Part shown: piece by piece, positions 16,479 through 26,080 of the stretch
Position numbering within the stretch: position 1 is the stretch's first letter
How the letters are laid out: every line of letters begins with the position of its first letter
From: Pedobacter sp. D749
GTDB lineage: Bacteria; Bacteroidota; Bacteroidia; Sphingobacteriales; Sphingobacteriaceae
Direction: 5' to 3'
Length of the DNA: 64,000 nucleotides
Assembly: GCF_019317285.1 (NCBI RefSeq)
Contig: NZ_CP079218.1
Span: forward strand, 4,588,001 to 4,652,000
Made by a program: the position numbers and the translations under genes
The notes under the pieces: model-generated
What the model saw: the letters and a program-made list of their open reading frames with translations, nothing else
Databases searched by the model: none
What the model was told of the DNA's origin: nothing

Positions 16479-18233
16479 ATGGGATTATTATTAGACTACC
16501 TGAAAAACCACAAGTGGATTGTGGTTCTGGCGTTATTGCTTGCAGGTTTCAATATTGGCTTTTCTTTAATGGACCCTTACTTCACCGGAAGGATTCTGGA
16601 TTTATACATCAACAAAAGAGCATCTTTTAGTGATAAAAGCACCTATATCTGGGGCGCTTTAGGTTTCATTGGCCTTGCCATCGGTGCAGCAATGGTATCG
16701 CGTATTGCGAAGAACTTTCAGGATTACTTTACCAGCGTAATCGTTCAAAAAGTTGGGGCAAAAATGTATGCAGATGGTTTACAGCATTCTTTAAAATTAC
16801 CCTACCAGGTTTTCGAAGATCAACGCAGTGGCGAAACACTTGGTATTTTACAAAAGGTACGTTTAGACTCCGAAAAGTTTATCACCTCGTTTATCAGTGT
16901 GCTTTTTGTAAGTTTAATTGGGATGGTTTTCGTAATCGTGTATTCGGTTTCGATCAGCTACAAAGTAACATTGGTTTATTTCGCTGCAATCCCGATCATC
17001 AGTTTTGTAAGCTGGTTTTTAAGCCGCAAAATCAAAACCATTCAACGTTCTATTGTTGGTGAAACTACGGCTTTGGCAGGTTCAACAACCGAATCGCTAA
17101 GAAACATCGAACTGGTTAAAAGTTTAGGCCTGGCCGATCAGGAGATAGAAAGATTAAACAAAACCACTTACAAAATTTTAGGTTTAGAACTTAAAAAAGT
17201 GAAGTATGTGCGTAGTATGAGTTTTGTTCAGGGTACTACGGTAAACCTGGTTAGAAGTTCTATGATTGTTGTATTGTTATTGTTAATATTCGACAATACC
17301 ATTTCTCCGGGACAGTATTTCTCTTTCTTATTCTATTCATTCTTTCTTTTTGGTCCTTTGCAGGAATTAGGGAATGTAATACTCGCCTGGCGTGAGGCTG
17401 AAGTTTCGTTAGGTAACTTTAAAAAGATCTTAAGTACACCAGTTGATAAAAAACCTGAAAATCCAACTTCTATAGCAAAAATTAAGGATTTAACCTTTAG
17501 CAATGTGGGGTTCAAACACCTAACAGCTAATAGAAATGCTTTAGAGAATATTTCGTTTAAAACCCATCACGGGCAAACCATTGCATTTGTTGGTCCATCG
17601 GGTTCTGGAAAAAGCACACTGGTAAAACTATTGGTGGGTTTATATCCGGCAAAAGATGGTGAGATTTTATATAATGGTATTCCAAGTAACGATATCGATC
17701 TTGATGCCTTACGCGAAAAAATCGGTTTCGTAACACAGGATACACAGCTGTTTTCGGGAACGATAAGAGAAAACCTGTTATTTGTAAACCCTACAGCTAC
17801 AGATGAGGAATGTTATAAAGTATTAAATCAGGCTGCTTGTCAAACTTTATTGGCCAGGGCTGATAAAGGTCTGGATTCGCTGATCGGTGAAGGTGGCGTG
17901 AAGGTTTCGGGAGGAGAAAAGCAACGTTTATCAATCGCCAGAGCGCTGCTCCGTCAGCCAGATATTTTGGTTTTTGATGAGGCAACTTCTTCGCTGGATT
18001 CGATTACGGAAGAAGAGATTACCAAAACCATTCGTTCGGTTTCAGATTTAACCGATCACATTACGATTTTGATTGCGCACCGTTTATCAACGATAAAACA
18101 TGCCGATAAAATTTATGTTTTAGAGAAAGGCCACATTATTGAGCAGGGAAAACATGAAGAACTAATTGCACAAAATGGCTTATATCAGGCCATGTGGCGC
18201 CAACAAATTGGCGAAAGGATTGTTGAAGCTTAA
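16479..18233 (+). CDS. ABC exporter, fused permease and ATPase
   Basis: A half-transporter of about 584 residues: six transmembrane helices (ABC type-1 fold, residues about 15-300) followed by an ATPase domain with Walker A 'GPSGSGKST', Q-loop 'VTQDTQLF', signature 'VSGGEKQR', Walker B 'ILVFDEATSS' and H-loop 'IAHRLS'. It should work as a homodimer in the inner membrane, exporting a lipid, peptide or drug; substrate unknown. The frame is open from 16422, but that ATG is inside the preceding terminator hairpin and upstream of the promoter, so the ATG at 16479 (MGLLLDYLKNHKW) is chosen. Confidence 0.88.
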   Translation: MGLLLDYLKNHKWIVVLALLLAGFNIGFSLMDPYFTGRILDLYINKRASFSDKSTYIWGALGFIGLAIGAAMVSRIAKNFQDYFTSVIVQKVGAKMYADGLQHSLKLPYQVFEDQRSGETLGILQKVRLDSEKFITSFISVLFVSLIGMVFVIVYSVSISYKVTLVYFAAIPIISFVSWFLSRKIKTIQRSIVGETTALAGSTTESLRNIELVKSLGLADQEIERLNKTTYKILGLELKKVKYVRSMSFVQGTTVNLVRSSMIVVLLLLIFDNTISPGQYFSFLFYSFFLFGPLQELGNVILAWREAEVSLGNFKKILSTPVDKKPENPTSIAKIKDLTFSNVGFKHLTANRNALENISFKTHHGQTIAFVGPSGSGKSTLVKLLVGLYPAKDGEILYNGIPSNDIDLDALREKIGFVTQDTQLFSGTIRENLLFVNPTATDEECYKVLNQAACQTLLARADKGLDSLIGEGGVKVSGGEKQRLSIARALLRQPDILVFDEATSSLDSITEEEITKTIRSVSDLTDHITILIAHRLSTIKHADKIYVLEKGHIIEQGKHEELIAQNGLYQAMWRQQIGERIVEA

Positions 18234-18251
18234 GGAACAATATTCTTAATC

Positions 18252-18467
18252 ATGTTACTGGCACAAGTAGAGAGCAATCACATCGCAATTATCATTGTTA
18301 TAGCAGCTATATTATGGCTGGCCTTAATATTAACCGCATTGTACCATATATCAAGAAACAGCAGCATGGGTTTTACGGTAAAAGTACTCTGGTTTATCAT
18401 TATTCTTTTCGCCCCATTTCTGGGTTCGATTATTTACCTCATGTGGGGCAAGAATAAGAAGTTTTAA
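18252..18467 (+). CDS. PLDc_N domain small membrane protein
   Basis: A 71-residue protein with two membrane helices (about 10-33 and 43-64) and the phospholipase D-nuclease N-terminal motif: 'LALILTALYHISRNSS' between helices, then 'LWFIIILFAPFLGSIIYLMWG' (helix with conserved Pro-Gly and the final Trp-Gly). Stand-alone proteins of this type are common in Bacteroidota; function unknown. It begins 18 nt after the ABC exporter and is probably co-transcribed. Confidence 0.75.
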   Translation: MLLAQVESNHIAIIIVIAAILWLALILTALYHISRNSSMGFTVKVLWFIIILFAPFLGSIIYLMWGKNKKF

Positions 18468-18552
18468 TTTTTGCCATGGTCCGTGCCTTCAAGGGCCATT
18501 TTTTGCTTTTCACCATAAAGACACAATAAATAGTTAATTTATTATTGATTCC

Positions 18553-18599
18553 AGAGTTGTCAACTTTCTAACAAACTGCTTATTAAAGTTGACAACTCT
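18553..18599. repeat. Long hairpin, copy 1
   Basis: Perfect 15-bp arms AGAGTTGTCAACTTT (18553-18567) and AAAGTTGACAACTCT (18585-18599) around a 17-nt loop. The same arms occur at 18917-18962. It lies beyond the end of the PLDc_N gene. Confidence 0.75.
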
Positions 18600-18916
18600 A
18601 CACGGTTTTTTGGAAAGCAATTCCAGTAGTTCTTCGGTTTGGTTCTGTCCCGCTGTTCCTCCTGCCGATAGCTATTAATAAAAGAGTAATGATACGCTAT
18701 CGGCATCCGTGCCATCGGGTTTAGGTAGCCAGGGTAAATGTATAACTGACGTTTTTTTAACTGCTATATGTTTTGCATGAGGGATAGCAGTGGAAATCCT
18801 TTTTTGATTTTTCTTCAAAAAAGATTGCAACGGATAGCCCGACCCTTGCGCAGCTTGGGGCATGCCCAAATTATTTGAAAAAAAATAGAACTTATCAGTA
18901 ATTAAACATGAATTTC
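18600..18916. other. Gene-free spacer between two identical hairpins
   Basis: This stretch between convergent genes holds no convincing ORF. It contains 'tttggaaagcaa...cttcggtttgg' (about 18607-18643), related to 59510-59560, an inverted pair 'gccgatagc'/'gctatcggc' around 18664-18706, and a T-rich/A-rich inverted pair ('ccttttttga' with 'tcaaaaaag') near 18800-18825. It may be a degenerate mobile element. Confidence 0.4.
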
Positions 18917-18962
18917 AGAGTTGTCAACTTTCTAGCAAAAGGCTATTAAAGTTGACAACTCT
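18917..18962. repeat. Long hairpin, copy 2
   Basis: The same 15-bp arms as copy 1 (18917-18931 and 18948-18962) with a related 16-nt loop. It ends 9 nt before the MFS gene stop at 18971 and may terminate that gene's transcript, though no strong U-run is seen on the minus strand. Confidence 0.7.
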
Positions 18963-18970
18963 TTTAGTAA

Positions 18971-20257
18971 CTAAACAGCCTTGGTGGTTTGCTCATTAAT
19001 ATCCTGCAAACTTAGCCTGGTTAACGACTTCGTTTTTAACCAGGTAATAAATGCGATCCCTATGGTCATACTTCCACCAAAAACGACCGCTGGAACAGTT
19101 CGCATTAATTTAGCGGTCAAACCAGATTCAAAAGCACCAATTTCATTTGACGAACCTATAAACATGCTATTTACAGCTGATACTCTTCCTCGCATCTCAT
19201 CAGGCGTAAGCAATTGCATGATGGTTTGGCGTATGATCACACTCACGCTGTCGAATGACCCTTCCAGAAACAAGAAAAACAGCGTTAAATAGAAACTCTT
19301 AGATAGCCCGTAGCAAATAATACTTAAACCAAATCCGGTAACAGCAATAAGCAGGTTTCTCCAGGGCTTGCCCATTGGCGAAAAACGGGTCATTGCCAAC
19401 ATGGTAATCACAGAGCCTGTTGAGGCCGCAGCACGCATAAAGCCTAATCCCTCGGCTCCTACTTTTAAAATATCATTAGCGAAAACAGGCAGCAGAGCTA
19501 CAGCACCGCCGAAAAATACCGAAAATAGATCCAGGCTCATCGCCCAAACCATCATTTTGGTTTTAAACACAAATTGTATCCCTTCTGTTAAGCTTTGCCC
19601 AATACTCATTTTAGGAAGGAATTTAGGCGGGTGCACTTTTAGAAAAAAGATACAGATTAATGAAATGAATATAAATGAAATAATCACGATATAGGTTATG
19701 GTAATCCCCAAAAAACCATAGATTAAACCTCCTGCTGCAGGACCTAATATTGATGCCAATTGCCAGCTGGAACTACTCCAGGTACTTGCATTTGGATATA
19801 TCTCTTTAGGAACAATAGAAGCCTGCAAAGAGAAGTTTGCTGGACCGAAAAAACCTCTTGCCAGACCAATACAAAAAACCATACCATATAAAATTTTAAC
19901 AATCCAATCATTAGATAGATAGGGCTTCATGTAAATGCTCGTTACGATCAGCATAGTTACCGAGCATAAAAATACAGTCGAGAATATTTTAAGCAATAGT
20001 GCTCTTTTTTCACTTTTATCTGCAATATATCCACCATAGAGTGCAATTGCTATTGCTGGAATGGCTTCGCAAAGTCCAATTAATCCTAGTGCAAGAGGAT
20101 CCTTAGTTAAATGATAAATGTAGATACCAAGTACAATAGCTTGCATTTGATAAGCAAAAGTAAAAAAGAATCTCAGCCCGATGTAAGAACGAAATTCTTT
20201 ATACCGCAAGGCAGCGAATGGATCTTGTTTAACGATTATGGGGTTGGAATTTGACAC
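18971..20257 (-). CDS. MFS transporter
   Basis: A 428-residue inner-membrane protein with about 12 hydrophobic helices in two sets of six, characteristic of the major facilitator superfamily. The loop between helices 2 and 3 reads 'YGGYIADKSEKRALL', a form of the GxxxDRxGRR motif. The N-terminal 'FAALRYKEFRSYIGLRFF' and general organisation resemble the MFS_3 / enterobactin-exporter-like branch. Substrate cannot be deduced. It is a single gene with its own promoter. Confidence 0.82.
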   Translation of the reverse strand: MSNSNPIIVKQDPFAALRYKEFRSYIGLRFFFTFAYQMQAIVLGIYIYHLTKDPLALGLIGLCEAIPAIAIALYGGYIADKSEKRALLLKIFSTVFLCSVTMLIVTSIYMKPYLSNDWIVKILYGMVFCIGLARGFFGPANFSLQASIVPKEIYPNASTWSSSSWQLASILGPAAGGLIYGFLGITITYIVIISFIFISLICIFFLKVHPPKFLPKMSIGQSLTEGIQFVFKTKMMVWAMSLDLFSVFFGGAVALLPVFANDILKVGAEGLGFMRAAASTGSVITMLAMTRFSPMGKPWRNLLIAVTGFGLSIICYGLSKSFYLTLFFLFLEGSFDSVSVIIRQTIMQLLTPDEMRGRVSAVNSMFIGSSNEIGAFESGLTAKLMRTVPAVVFGGSMTIGIAFITWLKTKSLTRLSLQDINEQTTKAV

Positions 20258-20274
20258 TGAGAAGAGTTTATCTG

Positions 20275-20282
20275 CAAAATTA
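20275..20282 (-). promoter_or_regulatory. -7 element of the MFS gene
   Basis: The minus strand reads TAATTTTG (TAnnTTTG), 17 nt upstream of the ATG. Confidence 0.5.
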
Positions 20283-20384
20283 AGCTTTGAAAATTAAATA
20301 CTGGAATGGACAAAGACTTAAGATTGCTTGTTTTTCTATTGAAAAGTAAAAATATCAAATCATAAATCTTAAATGTTATTCCAC

Positions 20385-20423
20385 AAAAAACCCGATGAAT
20401 AGCCTTACACTATCCATCGGGTT
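20385..20423 (-). terminator. Terminator of the susCD operon
   Basis: On the minus strand AACCCGATGGATAG (20423-20410) pairs with CTATTCATCGGGTT (20402-20389), one G-U pair, followed by TTTT. It lies 19 nt after the susD stop. Confidence 0.85.
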
Positions 20424-20441
20424 AAATTTTAAATGATACGT

Positions 20442-22316
20442 TTAGTATCCCGGGTTTTGTTCGAGTGCGTTATTTTTGTTTACTTCATCGCGGCTAAATG
20501 GCCTGAAATAAAGTTTATCGTTCCAACTCCTATTTTCCTGTGCATTTTCTACAACTGGGGTGTAGGTATAATCGTAAACGGTATTATCGTAATGGTAAGG
20601 TGCCGACATAGTTTTGCCAAGTTTAAATTTACCAGTAACCTTAATATAAGTGGTTTTTCTGCCCAATGTTTCACCTGCAATTAACCACCTGCGGGTATCA
20701 TGATAACGTTGTTCTTCGTAAGCCATTTCAATACGGCGTTCGTGACGGTAAACCTCTCTAAGTCCATCCTGATCTGTAGCGGTTACAGCTGGCATACCTG
20801 CTCTGAAACGGATTTTGTTTAACCAGGTAGTAGCATTACTTAATTCTCCAAGTTCTATACTCGCTTCGATATAATTAAAAACCGCTTCAGTATACCTAAA
20901 GAATGGCCACGGTACATTCTGCGACATCGAAGCATCAACAATAGCTGGATCCGGGTCGATAAATTTATGGTAATAATATCCTGTCCAGCTACCATTCCAG
21001 TTTTCGATTGAGCTTGCACGCGTATCTAAACCTTTAAAGTCAATTCTGCCAGAGTTATCCATTAAATCATAAATACCGGTCTGGATCTGGTTAGCCGGAT
21101 CAACATCACCCGAAGCTTTATCACGCGGTTTCCAACCTGCACCATCGTATAAAATGGTTGCATAAAAACGAGGGTCTCTATCCTGATAAGGATTAGCTTT
21201 TTGTGTGGTATTTGTCCAGCTAAATTTGCTACCATCTTTCATCTCATAATCATCAACCAGCAAGCCGATAGGTGTATTTCCTGCCCAGTTATGGTAACCA
21301 TTCGGGCCATTTTGCTGTGCATGTTTAATATTGTTCTGGATGATAAAATAACGGGCAAAAATGAGTTCTGATGCTGCAGTAGCATCTATTCCCGGTGCCT
21401 TACTTGCTCCACCCATGGCAATGCTTTTATAATTTAGCTGGCCATCTGTTACCGTAGCGGGCGCAGAAAGATTTAATTTATAACCTGTACCCAGATCCAT
21501 CACGGCTTTAGCAGCTGTTTGTGCCAAACGGTAACGGTCTGCCTGGCTGCCACTGGCATAACTTAAAAAATCTAATTTTTGGGCAGCAATGCCTGTAATT
21601 TTCGAAGTAAGTTTTGCCCTGTCATGCAGGTCGCTTGCAGCATAAATTAATACCCTTGATTTTAAGGCCAATGCAGCAGTTGCAGTAGTACGCCCCTTAT
21701 CTAACGTTTTACCTGTTAACAACCTGCTGGCTTCATCGCAGTCTTTAACAATAAAATTTACACACTCTTCGTACGTATTCCTTTTTACGTTATAGTTATC
21801 ATCTAACACATAAACTTTTGTAATAAGGGGTACAGCGCCATAGAAACGCAATAACTGCTGATAGTAGTAAGCCCTTAAAAAATACGCCTCGCCCAATAAC
21901 TGATCTTTTAACGATTGGCTGCTCAAACCATTATCGCCACTGGTTATTTTTTCGATCGTAATATTACAGGCCCTGATGCGATTGTACATTTGTTTATATG
22001 CCCAGGTATCGTCTACCCAACCTAATGTAGAAGGATTAATTGTAGCATTATTAACCAGATCTATACCACGGGTTGGGTGGGTAAACAGGGCTTCATCTGA
22101 AACAGAAGCCAACATTTGTTCAGAGAAACCTCCAACACCCAATCCGTTATAGATATCATTAACGAATGCCTGTGCAGTTGCAGGATCTTTCCATACTGAT
22201 TCTGCAGGCACCTGGCCAGGGGATTCTACATTTAAAAAATCTTTTTTACAGGATGCTGCAAAAATGGTAGTGAAAATTAATATATAGAGCTTTATATTTT
22301 TATTTATTGCTTTCAT
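20442..22316 (-). CDS. SusD/RagB-family nutrient-binding lipoprotein
   Basis: A 624-residue surface lipoprotein: signal peptide and lipobox 'FAASC' (Cys about 23), followed by the SusD N-terminal 'FLNVESPGQVPAESVWKD', TPR-like helices ('AYFLRAYYYQQLLRFYGAVPL') and the C-terminal RagB domain with 'YRHERRIEMAYEEQRYHDTRRW' (key part ERRIEMAYEEQR). SusD proteins cap a SusC barrel and capture glycan or peptide. It is 34 nt downstream of susC. No carbohydrate-active enzyme gene is adjacent, so the substrate cannot be predicted. Confidence 0.93.
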   Translation of the reverse strand: MKAINKNIKLYILIFTTIFAASCKKDFLNVESPGQVPAESVWKDPATAQAFVNDIYNGLGVGGFSEQMLASVSDEALFTHPTRGIDLVNNATINPSTLGWVDDTWAYKQMYNRIRACNITIEKITSGDNGLSSQSLKDQLLGEAYFLRAYYYQQLLRFYGAVPLITKVYVLDDNYNVKRNTYEECVNFIVKDCDEASRLLTGKTLDKGRTTATAALALKSRVLIYAASDLHDRAKLTSKITGIAAQKLDFLSYASGSQADRYRLAQTAAKAVMDLGTGYKLNLSAPATVTDGQLNYKSIAMGGASKAPGIDATAASELIFARYFIIQNNIKHAQQNGPNGYHNWAGNTPIGLLVDDYEMKDGSKFSWTNTTQKANPYQDRDPRFYATILYDGAGWKPRDKASGDVDPANQIQTGIYDLMDNSGRIDFKGLDTRASSIENWNGSWTGYYYHKFIDPDPAIVDASMSQNVPWPFFRYTEAVFNYIEASIELGELSNATTWLNKIRFRAGMPAVTATDQDGLREVYRHERRIEMAYEEQRYHDTRRWLIAGETLGRKTTYIKVTGKFKLGKTMSAPYHYDNTVYDYTYTPVVENAQENRSWNDKLYFRPFSRDEVNKNNALEQNPGY

Positions 22317-22350
22317 ATTCTTGATTGTAACGGTTAAACTTGATTACACT

Positions 22351-25300
22351 TTAAAAAGCGGCTTTAATACCAAAATTGATTACCCTGGCCTGTGGATAAT
22401 ATTGGCCACTCGAATTTGGTGATTCGGGATCCCATATCTTGATTTTATCCAGCGTAGCCAGGTTTAATCCGTTCGCATAAACCCTTACACTATTTAGTCC
22501 TACTTTTTCTACCAGTGTATTTGGCAAGGTATAGCCTAACTCTACGTTTTTAAGCCTGAGGTAATTATTGCTCCGCAACCAATAAGTATTGTTTAATGCA
22601 TTATTGCTATCGGTATAATAGGTAGCACCACGGTTTGATAAACGTGGATTTACCGAACTTGGATTATCAATGCTCCACCGGTTTAGATATGACCACTCCA
22701 GGAAATTACCAATATCGCCAGATTCGGTTATACCCACAATCTGCATCCCACCGGTTGCGCCCTGCACGAGTACCGACAAATCGAACCCTTTATATTGCAG
22801 GTTTAAATTGAAACCTCCGGTAAAAGTTGGTGTGCCGTTTTTATCCAGGCGGATTTTATCATCGGCATTGATTTTACCATCACCATTAATATCCTTAAAC
22901 TTCATATCACCAGGACGTAAGGTGCTGGTTAGCGCACTATAATTTAATGTATTGGCATTAATTTCTGCCTGATCTTTAAAAACACCATCATAATCGTATA
23001 CTAACCAGGAGTTGGTTATACGACCAGTTGAGTACTGCCATTCAGGAGCACCAGGGGTTTCATCCCAAAAAATGATTTTATTTTTCGCATAACCTCCGTT
23101 TACACTCACTCCAAAGTTTAAATCACCAACCTGGTCATTGTAGCTCAATTTAAATTCAAAACCTTTGTTGTTTACCTTTCCCAGATTTACAGGTGGTAAA
23201 CGATCGGTAATACCCGAGCTTTCAGGCACTGAACTACCCCTGCTAATTAGAATGTTTGTACGTTTATTATAGAAATAATCTAATTCAAGTGATAATTTAT
23301 TATTTAGAAAGGATGCATCTAAACCTACGTTGGTATTATTGGCTACTTCCCATCCAAAGTTGAAATTAGGTACTTTGCCTTCTGTTAAAGTTTTAGTAAC
23401 AAGATCGTTAAACGTATAGGTTCCAAAATTCATTAAACTGAGGTATTGGTATTCTTGCAGCGCATCTCCGAAATATGCCTCAGCACCCATTTGGCCATAC
23501 GATGCTCTCAGTTTTAAATTGTTTACGAACTTAACATTTTCCTTGAAAAAAGGCTCTTCTGATAAGCGCCAGCCAACTGATACCCCTGGAAAGAAACCGA
23601 AACGCCTATCGGTTGGGAAGATGTAAGAACCATCTACACGCCACAAAAATTCGGCAAGGTATTTTTCCTTATAGTTATATCCTACCCTTCCAAAATAACT
23701 TAAACGTGCCCTCTTGAATAAGTTGTTTGGATCGCCGGGATTATTACCTAATGATTGCTCGCGTTCATCACCAGCCAATAATTCCTGAACAGATTGTGAA
23801 ATAAAATATCTTCTGAAAGCTGTAAAACCATCATTGTCAACTTTTTCGCGGGTTACCCCAGCCATCAAACCAATATTATGATCACCAATTTTTTTATCAT
23901 AATTAACCATTCCGGTCAGGTTGATGGCCAATTGCCCACCAGCAGTTTCCCTTAACCTCGGATCGGTATATTGCGACCTTATGGTACCCGTTAATACTGG
24001 CGTTACACCATCGGCCTGAAAAGTTTTTTTATCCCAATCGTAAAGTGTCCAGGGTAATTGCCAGTTTTTCTGTCTGCCAGAATATTTATCTATTGCAGCT
24101 ATACCTGTTACCTTTAATCCTTCCACGCCAGGAATTTTAATTTCTACTTTACCGGTAGTTTGAAAGTAATCTCTAACATCTTTATTAGTTCCCGTTAAAT
24201 CTGTAGTAGATACTACCGGGTTATAACCATATTCAATATCTTTTCCGGGCTTGCCATCTGGCCATATTGCAATTTCATTTGGACGTCCCCTCATTAAAAA
24301 CCTGAAGATATCACTAGCTCCAACTGTTGGAAAATTACGGTCTTCCTCTCTGGCCGATACCCCTAACGTTGTGGTAATATATTTACTCAACTTTGCTTCG
24401 AGATTAAACCGCATATCGTACTGTTTGTAGCCTGTGGCAGAATTTTTATAATATCCATCCTGATCCAGATAGCCCAGAGAAACCAGGTATTTTACATTTT
24501 CACTACCCCCGTTAATCTGAACATTATGCCTTTGCTGAGGCGACCAGTTCTGAAAAGTCGTTTTAAACCAATCGGTATTAGGGTATCTTAGCGGATCTGA
24601 ACCATCGCCAAACTTCCTGATCTCATCAGCTTTATAAGCGGCATTAATAGTTTTTCCGGTTGTAGAAGTATAAGAACCGGTAGATTTAAAACTGTTCCAT
24701 GCAGCCGACCATTCATTTGGATTAATATCCGAACCAAAGATATTCAGCTCATTCAGAATTTCGGCATATTGTACGGAATTAGCCATTTTCGGTATGCGTG
24801 TAGGCTGTTGCAAGCCATAACTAAAGTCGTATGAAAACTGTGGCTTTCCTGATTTACCCAATTTAGTGGTAATTAAGATTACCCCGTTAGCCGCTTGCGA
24901 ACCGTAAATAGCAGCAGATGCATCCTTTAATACCGATACACTTTCAATATCGTTTGGATTTAACCTTTCGATACCACCTGCACGGTTAGGGATACCATCA
25001 ATTACAATTAGCGCATTATTGTTTCCAAGCGAGTTTGTCCCACGGATTCTGATGGTAGAACCGTCGTAACCAGGCTCTCCACTCCCCTGTAAAGCCGTTA
25101 CACCCGGTAAGCGCCCGGCTAGTGAATTGGTTAAGTTTACCGATGAGGATTTAGCGAGTTCAGTACCTTTAACCGAAGCAACCGCACCAGATACAACCGC
25201 CTTTTTTTGGGTTCCATATCCTACTACTACTACTTCAGATAAGTTTTGGTTATTCTCTGATAACCTTACATTAATGTTGGTTTGGCTCTTTACCTGAACC

Positions 25301-25623
25301 TCCTGATCTACGTAACCTACGTAGGTAAATACCAGCGTTGCATCCTCAGGCACCTTAATGCTAAAATTTCCGGAGCCGTCGGTTACTGTAGTTGCTGTGC
25401 CTCCCTTCAACTTCACGCTTACGCCTGGAATTGGGCCCTTAGCATCTGTAACCTTCCCCTTCACAATAATATCCTGGAGGGGTATTTTGTAAAAATCAAA
25501 GGGTTCCTTTTCATGCAATGATGTTTCAGCAGACATGCTGGCAAGTGGAGAAAAGACCAGACAACCACCGCAAACAAGAAACATGCTACTTCTGGCAAAA
25601 GTCCTCAATAGATTTTTTTTCAT
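22351..25623 (-). CDS. SusC/RagA-family TonB-dependent transporter
   Basis: A 1090-residue outer-membrane transporter. Order: signal peptide, N-terminal CarboxypepD_reg-like domain ('GKVTDAKGPIPGVSVKLKGG', about 56-130), SusC signature 'VVVGYGTQKK' opening the plug, 'NALIVIDGIPNRAGG' and 'IESVSVLKDASAAIYGSQAA' plug motifs, then a 22-strand barrel ending 'VINFGIKAAF' with terminal Phe. No STN domain is present, so it is not an anti-sigma-coupled type. It pairs with the SusD lipoprotein downstream. Confidence 0.94.
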   Translation of the reverse strand: MKKNLLRTFARSSMFLVCGGCLVFSPLASMSAETSLHEKEPFDFYKIPLQDIIVKGKVTDAKGPIPGVSVKLKGGTATTVTDGSGNFSIKVPEDATLVFTYVGYVDQEVQVKSQTNINVRLSENNQNLSEVVVVGYGTQKKAVVSGAVASVKGTELAKSSSVNLTNSLAGRLPGVTALQGSGEPGYDGSTIRIRGTNSLGNNNALIVIDGIPNRAGGIERLNPNDIESVSVLKDASAAIYGSQAANGVILITTKLGKSGKPQFSYDFSYGLQQPTRIPKMANSVQYAEILNELNIFGSDINPNEWSAAWNSFKSTGSYTSTTGKTINAAYKADEIRKFGDGSDPLRYPNTDWFKTTFQNWSPQQRHNVQINGGSENVKYLVSLGYLDQDGYYKNSATGYKQYDMRFNLEAKLSKYITTTLGVSAREEDRNFPTVGASDIFRFLMRGRPNEIAIWPDGKPGKDIEYGYNPVVSTTDLTGTNKDVRDYFQTTGKVEIKIPGVEGLKVTGIAAIDKYSGRQKNWQLPWTLYDWDKKTFQADGVTPVLTGTIRSQYTDPRLRETAGGQLAINLTGMVNYDKKIGDHNIGLMAGVTREKVDNDGFTAFRRYFISQSVQELLAGDEREQSLGNNPGDPNNLFKRARLSYFGRVGYNYKEKYLAEFLWRVDGSYIFPTDRRFGFFPGVSVGWRLSEEPFFKENVKFVNNLKLRASYGQMGAEAYFGDALQEYQYLSLMNFGTYTFNDLVTKTLTEGKVPNFNFGWEVANNTNVGLDASFLNNKLSLELDYFYNKRTNILISRGSSVPESSGITDRLPPVNLGKVNNKGFEFKLSYNDQVGDLNFGVSVNGGYAKNKIIFWDETPGAPEWQYSTGRITNSWLVYDYDGVFKDQAEINANTLNYSALTSTLRPGDMKFKDINGDGKINADDKIRLDKNGTPTFTGGFNLNLQYKGFDLSVLVQGATGGMQIVGITESGDIGNFLEWSYLNRWSIDNPSSVNPRLSNRGATYYTDSNNALNNTYWLRSNNYLRLKNVELGYTLPNTLVEKVGLNSVRVYANGLNLATLDKIKIWDPESPNSSGQYYPQARVINFGIKAAF

Positions 25624-26080
25624 AGTTTTTAATTTATTTTGGTTAGATATTGATTGTAATACAATTTAATATTCATGAGTAATCACGAACTGTCAGTATT
25701 TGCATTATTATAACTTGATTTATTGAGTTAATTACCTACATCAATCCCTGAGAGAACTGTTGCCCTCTGATAGATAGTCAATAAATCGCGTAAACCTTAT
25801 GAATCCCCTTATCTGACACACAACTAATTATGATAAAATAAAACTACTGAAAGGTACGCCTGACATAGACTTGTCAACTAAACAGTTCATAATTGGTTAC
25901 ACGCAATATAGGAATATTAAGAATTTAAAAAAGGGGGTAAAATAATAATTGTAAGGGGCTGAATCGTAAAAAAACCATTACAAAACTACGGCAAGTAAGA
26001 CAAATAATACAATAGCGAATTTTATTGTAAAAAGGAGAGAAAAGAAAATTATAATATTAGAAAATTAAACTCAATAAAAA
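25624..26080. other. Gene-free region upstream of susC
   Basis: These 457 bp separate susC from the recG 3' end; both genes are on the minus strand. The region is AT-rich and should contain the susC promoter, but I find no exact TAnnTTTG on the minus strand and no regulator gene. No convincing repeat or ORF is seen. Confidence 0.4.

Noticed and set aside
18675..18869. 64-codon ORF between the hairpin pair
   Set aside because: It is made of repeat sequence, has no promoter and matches no family.
25624..26080. Riboswitch upstream of susC
   Set aside because: I could not find conserved cobalamin- or TPP-type core sequences or a terminator before susC.
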